NCBI GenBank assembly: GCA_964392455.1
Contig: CAYMPG010000039.1
Coordinates: 1-10,803 of the forward strand
DNA from: SFEL01 sp964392455
Lineage (GTDB): Bacteria > Bacillota > Clostridia > Christensenellales > CAG-138
Reading direction: 5' to 3'
DNA length: 10,803 bases
The notes under the pieces were generated by a model. It saw nothing but the letters and a program-made list of their open reading frames with translations. It made no database searches and was not told where the DNA came from. Positions 6,016-10,803 of the stretch are shown here, one piece after another (positions within the stretch are counted from its first letter, which is position 1; the number at the start of each line of letters is the position of its first letter). The translations under genes and the position numbers were made by a program.

Positions 6016-7524
6016 ATGGCAGAAGAAAATACCCCCGTAGTGGAGCAGGAAATCACCGAGGCAGAGCTTTCAGAGCTGCTGCAGATACGCCGGGATAAGC
6101 TCAAGGCCCTTCAGGATGCAGGCATGGATCCCTTTGAAAAGGTGCGCTATGACCAGCAGTATTACAGCACGGATATAACCGGCGACTATGATGCCTTTGA
6201 GGATAAGCAGGTAAGCATAGCGGGCCGCATGATGTCCAAGCGCATTATGGGCAAGGCCAGCTTTGCCCACATTCTGGACTATAAGGGCGATATACAGATA
6301 TATGTAAAGCGGGATGACGTGGGCGAGGATTCCTACGCCCTGTTTAAGACCTATGACATAGGCGATATTATCGGCGTGGTGGGCAAGGTATTCAAGACCC
6401 GCACCGGCGAAATCAGCATACACGCAGAAAAGGTGGAGCTGCTGAGCAAGTCCCTCCGCCCCCTGCCTGAAAAGTTCCATGGCCTTAAGGATCCTGAGCT
6501 CAGGTATCGCCAGCGCTTCGTTGACCTGATAGTCAACCCCGAGGTGAGGGATACCTTCGTAAAGCGCAGCCTTATTATTTCCGAAATGCGTAAGTGGCTG
6601 AATAATAAGGGCTTTATCGAGGTGGAGACCCCTGTGCTCAATACCACTGCCTCCGGCGCTTCTGCCCGCCCCTTCATCACCCACCACAACAGCCTGGATA
6701 TAGATATGTATATGCGTATCGCCACAGAGCTGCATCTTAAGATGTGCATAGTGGGCGGCCTGGAGAGGGTATACGAAATAGGCCGTATATTCCGCAACGA
6801 GGGCATGGATGCCACCCACAATCCTGAATTTACCACCATAGAGCTGTATCAGGCCTATACCGATTACAATGGCATGATGGAGCTTGCCGAGGGCGTGATA
6901 AATCACTGCTGCAAGGCGGTAAACAACGGCAACACAAAGATAACCTATCAGGGCAACGAAATAGACCTTACCGCCCCCTTCCGCAGGGTCACCATGAATG
7001 ACGCCGTAAAGGAAAAGACCGGCGTGGACTTCATGGCCATAACCGATGAGCAGGCAAGGGCCGAGGCAAAGCGCCTGGGCGTGGAGGTGGAGGATAAGAC
7101 CGCCACCCGCGGCAAGATACTGCCCATGATATTTGATGAATTCGTAGAGGATACCCTCATACAGCCTACCTTTGTAACAGACTACCCGGTGGAGATATCC
7201 CCCCTTGCAAAGCGCAAGCCGGATGACCCCAGGCTCACCGAGCGGTATGAGCTGTTTATTGCAGGCCATGAGTATGCAAACGCCTTCTCAGAGCTCAATG
7301 ACCCCATTGACCAGCGAGGCAGGTTCGTTCAGCAGGCCATGGAGCGGGCAAAGGGCGACGATGAGGCCATGATGATAGACGAGGACTTCTGCCTTGCGCT
7401 GGAATACGGTATGCCTCCCACAGGCGGCATAGGCATAGGCGTAGACAGGCTGGTCATGCTGCTTACCGACAGCGCCACCATAAGGGACGTGCTGCTGTTC
7501 CCCACGATGAAGCCGATAGCATAA
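6016..7524 (+). CDS. lysS: Lysyl-tRNA synthetase, class II
   Basis: This enzyme charges tRNA-Lys with lysine in the cytosol. The 502 residues match the bacterial class IIb form. An N-terminal helix region is followed by an anticodon-binding OB-fold at about 65-145 (VSIAGRMMSKRIMGKASF, then GDIQIYVKRDD). The catalytic core carries motif 1 around 195-212 (KGFIEVETPVLNT), motif 2 at 256-281 (GRIFRNEGMDATHNPEFT) and motif 3 at 471-484 (GIGIGVDRLVMLLT). The start has a modest AAGAGG site at 6005-6010. It shares the greA promoter. No T-box leader was seen between greA and lysS. No classical terminator follows the stop codon; a stem-loop array begins at once. Confidence 0.97.
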   Translation: MAEENTPVVEQEITEAELSELLQIRRDKLKALQDAGMDPFEKVRYDQQYYSTDITGDYDAFEDKQVSIAGRMMSKRIMGKASFAHILDYKGDIQIYVKRDDVGEDSYALFKTYDIGDIIGVVGKVFKTRTGEISIHAEKVELLSKSLRPLPEKFHGLKDPELRYRQRFVDLIVNPEVRDTFVKRSLIISEMRKWLNNKGFIEVETPVLNTTASGASARPFITHHNSLDIDMYMRIATELHLKMCIVGGLERVYEIGRIFRNEGMDATHNPEFTTIELYQAYTDYNGMMELAEGVINHCCKAVNNGNTKITYQGNEIDLTAPFRRVTMNDAVKEKTGVDFMAITDEQARAEAKRLGVEVEDKTATRGKILPMIFDEFVEDTLIQPTFVTDYPVEISPLAKRKPDDPRLTERYELFIAGHEYANAFSELNDPIDQRGRFVQQAMERAKGDDEAMMIDEDFCLALEYGMPPTGGIGIGVDRLVMLLTDSATIRDVLLFPTMKPIA

Positions 7525-7525
7525 A

Positions 7526-7760
7526 AGCGTTTCGCTCAAAATCGTCGCTTCGCTTTGGATTTTGAGCGAGGGTCACGGAAAAGCTATGGCTTTTCCGTGA
7601 GGGCGCACAAGGGCTTTGCCCTTGTGCGATTAAATCCCTTACGGGGGCTTTTACATGATTTGCCTCTCGAGCCTGCGGGCTCTCCCGGGCGGCAAATCAT
7701 GCAGGGAATCAAAGCCTTGCGGCTTTGTTCCGTTTTCGCCGTACATGCCGCCGAAAACGG
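7526..7760. repeat. Tandem array of distinct perfect stem-loops after lysS
   Basis: Stems in order are AGCG/CGCT at 7526-7536; 12 bp (7532-7543 with 7558-7569); 12 bp (7573-7584 with 7589-7600, loop TATG); and 11 bp (7604-7614 with 7618-7628, loop TTT). They continue with 11 bp (7654-7664 with 7691-7701, enclosing GAGCC/GGCTC), 7 bp (7710-7716 with 7721-7727, loop TTGC) and 9 bp (7730-7738 with 7752-7760). All arms are exact complements although the stem sequences are unrelated to one another. The array starts two bases after the lysS stop codon, so it would be the 3' end of that mRNA. No T run follows any stem. Confidence 0.8.
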
Positions 7761-7795
7761 ATTGGACTTTAAGGGGCTGAGCCCCTTAATAACCC
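7758..7795. repeat. 38-bp hairpin repeat, copy 1
   Basis: The unit starts CGGATTGGA, contains the 9-bp stem TTAAGGGGC/GCCCCTTAA (7769-7777 with 7781-7789, loop TGA) and ends AACCC. It matches 8020-8057 with four substitutions, and the stem is intact in both. Confidence 0.75.
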
Positions 7796-7829
7796 TCCTT
7801 TGCAGATGGAAGAAATTGCAGTACCACGA

Positions 7830-7887
7830 GCCTCCCTTGTGTAAAGGGAGGTGGCAAATGACGCAGGTCATTTGCCGGAGGGATTGT
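7830..7887 (+). repeat. Composite double-hairpin repeat (CCTCCC...GGAGGGATTGT type)
   Basis: Two perfect stems lie back to back: CCTCCCTT (7831-7838) with AAGGGAGG (7844-7851), then GGCAAATGAC (7853-7862) with GTCATTTGCC (7867-7876) around GCAG, ending in GGAGGGATTGT. I recall the frame of this element, a CCTCCC hairpin, a variable hairpin, then GGAGGGATTGT, as a dispersed repeat in Clostridia genomes; this is memory, not a search. Only one full copy is in this window. Confidence 0.6.
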
Positions 7888-7941
7888 AAAAGCTGGAATC
7901 GCACATGCGGCTTCTTTGAGCCATCTGCACTATCTTCATAC

Positions 7942-7981
7942 TGTCATTGCGAGCCATCCCAAAGGAAGGCGTGGCAATCCG
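7942..7981 (+). repeat. Dispersed REP-like element (TGTCATTGCGAGCC family), copy 2
   Basis: This 40-bp unit starts TGTCATTGCGAGCCA and ends GTGGCAATCCG. It agrees with the minus-strand copy at 3933-3971 at both ends, while the central bases differ. Confidence 0.75.
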
Positions 7982-7985
7982 TGCC

Positions 7986-8006
7986 CTTTCGCCCTCAGGG
8001 CGAAAG
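7986..8006. repeat. Perfect 9-bp stem-loop
   Basis: CTTTCGCCC (7986-7994) pairs exactly with GGGCGAAAG (7998-8006) around loop TCA. It directly follows the REP-like element at 7942-7981. No T run follows on either strand. Confidence 0.7.
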
Positions 8007-8019
8007 CAGTCAGCAAATG

Positions 8020-8057
8020 CGGATTGGAACTTAAGGGGCTGTGCCCCTTAACAACCC
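8020..8057. repeat. 38-bp hairpin repeat, copy 2
   Basis: This is the second copy of the unit at 7758-7795. The 9-bp stem TTAAGGGGC/GCCCCTTAA (8031-8039 with 8043-8051) is unchanged and the loop is TGT in place of TGA. A 14-base piece of it, CTGTGCCCCTTAAC, recurs at 8296-8309. Confidence 0.75.
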
Positions 8058-8094
8058 GCAGCCTAAGTGGGTATAGTGAACAATTGTCCGGAAG

Positions 8095-8109
8095 TGTCAT
8101 TGCGAGCCA
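8095..8109 (+). repeat. Partial REP-like element (TGTCATTGCGAGCC family), copy 3
   Basis: TGTCATTGCGAGCCA matches the first 15 bases of the copies at 3933-3971 and 7942-7981. The sequence after it does not continue the unit, so this is a truncated copy or a diverged right half. Confidence 0.6.
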
Positions 8110-8233
8110 CACCTAGGGCGGCGCTATTGGCCTTTTGTGGTCAACCCACGGTATGGAGCTTTTGAGGGCATGAATTACGAGCCCTCCTTCATACCTGCAA
8201 CAGCACATTGCTGCACCACCGTAAAGCCGTCTC

Positions 8234-8289
8234 CTTTTTCCCGCAGGGAAAAAGTACATTAAAAGGGTGGTGGGTGGGTATAGATAAAT
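8234..8289. repeat. Hairpin plus G-rich dispersed repeat, copy 2
   Basis: CTTTTTCCC (8234-8242) pairs exactly with GGGAAAAAG (8246-8254) around GCA. It is followed at 8259-8289 by AAAAGGGTGGTGGGTGGG and then TATAGATAAA. The tail parallels 3840-3868 almost base for base. The four closely spaced G tracts could form a G-quadruplex on the plus strand. Confidence 0.6.
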
Positions 8290-8371
8290 ATTCCGCTGTG
8301 CCCCTTAACCCTCCCGCTCTGCGGAAAACGACAAAGATATGAATTTATTATTAAAATAAGCCCCTGATACT

Positions 8372-8400
8372 TTGCGTCAGATAACGTGATGTGGTATCAT
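8372..8400 (+). promoter_or_regulatory. Candidate promoter of the first sortase-like gene
   Basis: TTGCGT (8372-8377), 17 bp, then TATCAT (8395-8400) preceded by TGG, which supplies an extended -10. The predicted start is near 8407, about 50 bases before the ATG. The -35 box is weak, and the extended -10 is the main support. Confidence 0.5.
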
Positions 8401-8457
8401 ACAGTGTAGTAAAAATAAAAGATAGGCGAATATGCCTTACAGGAGGATAAAACTTTA

Positions 8458-9408
8458 ATGAAGAAATTCCTTGCTTTTGCAATGGCTGCTCTTACGCTGC
8501 TGGCAGCAGGCTGCGCCCAGCCTGCCGATGAGGTGATTACCATCGAGACCATCACCACTCCCGAGCCCGTTGTCACCCCCAGCGTGCCTGAAGTGACCCC
8601 CACCCCCGAGGTATTCGTATCTTCCTATACCGAGAAGATAGCTGCCCAGAAGGCCAAGAATGACGAGACTGTGGGCTGGATATCCATCCCCGGCACGGTG
8701 ATAGATTTCCCCATCATGTTTGATACCAAGGGCGCCCTTGGCTACTACAAGCTCAACGACGAGGGCAAGGAGTCCGAGCTGGGTTCCGTATACTGCCACT
8801 TTAACGTGTCCTCCGCCGATTCCATGGGCGTAGGCCAGAATCTCATCATCACTGCCCACAATAACCGTGTTGCCTATTCCAAGGGCAATTATGAAAACGG
8901 TTTCTTCCATGAGCTGCATCACATCCAGTCCGTAAACACCGGCAAGACCAATTGCGGCTATGACGAAAAGGGCAGGACCTGCCCCGTTACCCTGGATGTT
9001 GCCACTCTGCCCAATTTCAGCACCCCCGAGGGACGCATTTGGGAGGTTTCTCTTGATGGCATCGATGCTCAGTGGGAAGTATGGGCTATGTACGAGGTAG
9101 GCGAGAAGGAGCCTGAATCCACCCTCTATTACAATACCTGGTGGCCCACCGATAACGACGATGCAGATTACGAATTCGAAGAGCCGGATGCGGACTTCAT
9201 CCAGAAGTGGATAAACAAGCAGATTGAGCGCAGCGAGTATTCCTTTGGCACTACCCCTGCCGTTACCGATCAGTTTATGACCATCTATACCTGCGGCGAT
9301 AATCACGATTCCAGCAATGCCCAGTCCCGCCTGTACTTCTTCCTCAGGCAGGTAAATCCCGCCTCCACCAAGTTCGGCGGCGGCGCTGAGGTTGCTCCTC
9401 AGGCATAG
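8458..9408 (+). CDS. Class B sortase-like lipoprotein, catalytic triad present
   Basis: Class B sortases are surface cysteine transpeptidases that attach proteins carrying a sorting signal to peptidoglycan or build pili. This 316-residue protein begins with a lipoprotein signal (MKKF, hydrophobic stretch, LAAGC with C19 as the lipidated residue). A Pro/Thr linker covers about 34-52 and the sortase domain about 55-300. The domain carries VGWISIPGTVIDFPI at 72-86, the His region LIITAHN with H134, the Cys region MTIYTCGDN with C279, and R291 in SRLYFF as the likely catalytic Arg. Most class B sortases are held by an N-terminal membrane helix, so a lipid anchor is unusual. The start has an AGGAGG site at 8441-8446. 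No gene with an evident sorting signal lies in the window, so the substrate is unknown. An intact triad suggests activity but does not prove it. Confidence 0.85.
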   Translation: MKKFLAFAMAALTLLAAGCAQPADEVITIETITTPEPVVTPSVPEVTPTPEVFVSSYTEKIAAQKAKNDETVGWISIPGTVIDFPIMFDTKGALGYYKLNDEGKESELGSVYCHFNVSSADSMGVGQNLIITAHNNRVAYSKGNYENGFFHELHHIQSVNTGKTNCGYDEKGRTCPVTLDVATLPNFSTPEGRIWEVSLDGIDAQWEVWAMYEVGEKEPESTLYYNTWWPTDNDDADYEFEEPDADFIQKWINKQIERSEYSFGTTPAVTDQFMTIYTCGDNHDSSNAQSRLYFFLRQVNPASTKFGGGAEVAPQA

Positions 9409-9427
9409 TATTCAGGTAAATTGCCTT

Positions 9428-9462
9428 CAGGGGGATGTGTTTTTTGCACACCCCCCTGTTTT
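9428..9462 (+). terminator. Intrinsic terminator between the two sortase-like genes
   Basis: CAGGGGGATGTG (9428-9439) pairs with CACACCCCCCTG (9447-9458) with one A-C mismatch, around a T-rich loop, and is followed by TTTT. It lies 20 bp past the first stop codon. It should end most transcripts of the first gene and reduce read-through into the second. Confidence 0.75.
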
Positions 9463-9531
9463 AAAAGATGTATTCCCGGCTTCTGATGCTTTTTCAGGGG
9501 CCATGTGCAAAACGGATAGGGAGGAGAAGCT

Positions 9532-10446
9532 ATGAAGCGCTTTTTTACGGGATTGATGGCCGCTGCGATGCTGCTTTCGCTGGGCTGCGCCGGGCCGGAG
9601 AATGAAGAAAACCCGGGCCTGATGGTGGATGTAATTGAGCCTACCACCGTGGTGGAGGTGGAAAGCACCCCCGATCCCGAGGCAACGCCCACTGCGGAGC
9701 CTGGCTATGTTTTTCCCTATGCGGACAAGATGAATGAGGCACGTCGGCAGAATAGCGACGTGCTGGGCTGGATATGCATACCCGGCACTAATATAGATTA
9801 CCCCATACTGTATGGCGAGAACTGGTTTTATGCTACCCACGATATAAATATGGAAAAGAGCACCATAGGCTGCGTCTATTCCCACTTTAACATGGCCACC
9901 TACGAATCCTACGGCATCTCCCAGAATCTGGCCGTTGCCGCTGCAAATGCCCGCCTCAGCCAGACCCTGTTCCATGAGCTGCACCACGTACAGGAGGTAA
10001 ACCTTGGCAAGACCCAGTGCGCCTACAGAAAGTGCGGCGCAGAGCTGGATGCCTCTGTTCTCCCTGACCTTACCACCAAAGAGGGGCGTACCTGGGATAT
10101 TTCCATCTGCGGTATAGATGCCCGCTGGGAGGTATGGGCCATGTATGAGGGCGGCGCGGAGATAAAGGAGGAGATGGAGTATTACAATACCTGGTATCCT
10201 TTTGATGAAAAATATGTGCCCAAGGATGAGGAGGATATCCAGAGCTGGATAAACGATCAGCTCAAGCGCAGCCAGATGGATTTCGGCGTGGATGTGACCA
10301 CCTCAGATCAGTTCCTTACCCTGTATACCGCCGGAGATAATAAGGAATCCGATGGCACCCACCTTTTCTTCTTCCTCAAGCAGGTGGAGCCGGTATCCGT
10401 CAAGTTCAGGGCGGGGCTGCTGGCCGGCATACAGAGCGAGGCATAA
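9532..10446 (+). CDS. Catalytically dead class B sortase paralogue (pseudo-sortase lipoprotein)
   Basis: This 304-residue paralogue of the preceding gene has the same layout: signal peptide with lipobox LSLGC (C19), Thr/Pro/Glu linker at about 35-57, then a sortase-like domain starting LGWICIPGTNIDYPI at 78-92. Shared blocks include LFHELHHVQEVNLGKT at 146-161 and GIDARWEVWAMYE at 194-206. All three catalytic positions have changed: H134 becomes A138 (AVAAANA), C279 becomes A267 (LYTAGDN) and R291 becomes H277 (THLFFF). The codons GCA, GCC and CAC were checked directly. The frame is intact from start to stop, with a GGGAGGAG site at 9519-9526, so it looks like a maintained protein rather than a decaying gene. 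A binding, scaffolding or regulatory role is inference. No clear promoter is seen in the 123-bp gap. Confidence 0.85.
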   Translation: MKRFFTGLMAAAMLLSLGCAGPENEENPGLMVDVIEPTTVVEVESTPDPEATPTAEPGYVFPYADKMNEARRQNSDVLGWICIPGTNIDYPILYGENWFYATHDINMEKSTIGCVYSHFNMATYESYGISQNLAVAAANARLSQTLFHELHHVQEVNLGKTQCAYRKCGAELDASVLPDLTTKEGRTWDISICGIDARWEVWAMYEGGAEIKEEMEYYNTWYPFDEKYVPKDEEDIQSWINDQLKRSQMDFGVDVTTSDQFLTLYTAGDNKESDGTHLFFFLKQVEPVSVKFRAGLLAGIQSEA

Positions 10447-10463
10447 TATATGTAGCAACCACC

Positions 10464-10493
10464 GGGAGACGCATAAGTGCGCCTCCCTTTTTT
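10464..10493 (+). terminator. Intrinsic terminator of the pseudo-sortase gene
   Basis: GGGAG (10464-10468) pairs with CTCCC (10483-10487), and after one A-C mismatch CGCA (10470-10473) pairs with TGCG (10478-10481) around TAAG, followed by six T. Flanking GCAAC and GTTGC could extend the stem. It sits 17 bp past the stop codon. Confidence 0.88.
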
Positions 10494-10573
10494 GTTGCGG
10501 CGGGGTGCGTGGGCAAGATGGAAGGCCATAGAGATAATCCGCCCTGCACAGAGCAAGAAATAATATACAATGT

Positions 10574-10604
10574 GAAAACGGGAGAAAAACGGAGAAAAAC
10601 GGAG
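10574..10604. repeat. Short tandem repeat, 10-bp period
   Basis: GGAGAAAAAC occurs twice in a row (10581-10600), flanked by a partial unit GAAAACG before it and GGAG after it. The period is about one helical turn and the unit is A-tract rich, which could bend the DNA upstream of the promoter-like sites. A related GAGAAAAACGGA occurs again at 10736-10747. Confidence 0.6.
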
Positions 10605-10610
10605 CAATAT

Positions 10611-10639
10611 TTGAAAGTAGATAGAAATATGGAAATAAT
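10611..10639 (+). promoter_or_regulatory. Candidate upstream promoter (P1-like)
   Basis: TTGAAA (10611-10616), 17 bp, then AATAAT (10634-10639). Each box differs from consensus at one position. The surroundings are AT-rich, so a chance match is possible. Confidence 0.4.
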
Positions 10640-10694
10640 AAATGGAATGCACGTAACAAAACCGGATAAATAACGAAAATAACGGAAATGCGAA

Positions 10695-10723
10695 TTGTGT
10701 CAAATGAGTGTTTTTGATAAAAT
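10695..10723 (+). promoter_or_regulatory. Candidate downstream promoter (P2-like)
   Basis: TTGTGT (10695-10700), 17 bp, then TAAAAT (10718-10723). The -35 box is weak. It lies 84 bp after the first candidate, giving the tandem spacing often seen before rRNA operons. No open frame with a ribosome binding site follows before the window ends. Confidence 0.35.
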
Positions 10724-10752
10724 ATAACACGTTCCGAGAAAAACGGACACGC

Positions 10753-10803
10753 ACCTTGAAAACTATATAGTGCAAAGTAAGAAAACGAAACGCGATTCTT
10801 TTG
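10753..10803 (+). other. rRNA-leader-like sequence at the right edge
   Basis: ACCTTGAAAACT (10753-10764) followed by an A-rich stretch and ending TTCTTTTG resembles the leader or spacer found next to 16S or 23S rRNA genes in many Firmicutes, as I remember them. No mature rRNA sequence is reached before base 10803. Treat it as a pointer to what may follow, not as an rRNA gene. Confidence 0.35.

Larger units (their letters stand above)
7525..8371. other. Non-coding repeat and stem-loop block between lysS and the sortase-like genes
   Basis: This ~850-bp interval has no convincing gene. One plus-strand frame (7555-8034) stays open but lacks a ribosome binding site and reads through repeat elements. 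The interval holds at least twelve perfect stem-loops with 8-12 bp arms and several repeat families, annotated separately. Bases 8110-8230 show no recognisable feature. An imperfect TTCCGC/GCGGAA pair (8291-8296 with 8321-8326) encloses a third short piece of the CTGTGCCCCTTAAC repeat at 8296-8309. Confidence 0.8.
10494..10803. other. AT-rich non-coding right edge, possible rRNA operon upstream region
   Basis: No gene is seen in these 310 bp. The composition shifts to A-rich sequence with little G/C after about 10560. It contains a short tandem repeat, two promoter-like sites and a leader-like motif, annotated separately. Together they suggest that a strongly expressed stable RNA operon starts just beyond the window. 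Confidence 0.5.

Noticed and set aside
6070..7269. Minus-strand frame opposite lysS
   Set aside because: Shadow of lysS codon usage, with no start signal or recognisable domain.
7555..8034. 159-residue plus-strand open frame in the repeat block
   Set aside because: It runs through palindromes and REP-like repeats, has no ribosome binding site, and its sequence is what these repeats give when translated.
10303..10775. Minus-strand open frames at the right edge
   Set aside because: They start in AT-rich promoter-like DNA, cross a terminator and run into the pseudo-sortase gene on the opposite strand. No domain or ribosome binding site supports them.

Overview
The window looks like chromosomal DNA of an anaerobic, probably gut-associated Clostridia (Firmicutes) species, perhaps near the Ruminococcaceae/Oscillospiraceae. 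This is inferred from several things: Firmicutes-type housekeeping genes (fhs, a PyrP/UraA-type uracil permease, yhaM, greA-lysS), strong AGGAGG ribosome binding sites, sigma-A promoters close to consensus, frequent ATA isoleucine codons in GC-rich genes, and intergenic repeat families of a kind I associate with such genomes. No search was possible, so the taxon is tentative.

Layout. 1-357: a repeat-rich non-coding edge. It has two copies of a strong bidirectional terminator hairpin around a ~135-bp palindromic element whose right arm is identical in form to the 3' end of a tRNA-Ser. 358-2016 (-): formate--tetrahydrofolate ligase (fhs) with its own promoter. 2222-3553 (-): uracil permease (uraA/pyrP type) with a terminator. 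3554-4338: non-coding, with dispersed repeats, hairpins and the yhaM terminator. 4339-5310 (-): the 3'-5' exoribonuclease YhaM, divergent from 5503-7524 (+): greA-lysS, which are driven by a perfect TTGACA-N17-TATAAT promoter. 7525-8457: a 930-bp non-coding block packed with at least a dozen perfect stem-loops and several repeat families. 8458-9408 and 9532-10446 (+): two tandem paralogous lipoproteins with a class B sortase-like domain. 10447-10803: a terminator, then AT-rich DNA with two promoter-like sites and a leader-like sequence resembling those next to rRNA genes.

The most interesting part is the sortase pair. The first protein keeps the sortase His/Cys/Arg triad (H134, C279, R291). 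The second has lost all three (A138, A267, H277) while keeping the rest of the domain, so it reads as an intact pseudo-sortase. Both carry lipoboxes and would be lipid-anchored, which is unusual for sortases. The rest is housekeeping: one-carbon metabolism (fhs), pyrimidine uptake (uraA), RNA decay (yhaM), transcript elongation (greA) and lysine charging (lysS). The window edges lie in a repeat on the left and a possible rRNA leader on the right, so the window may be a whole contig cut at repeats.
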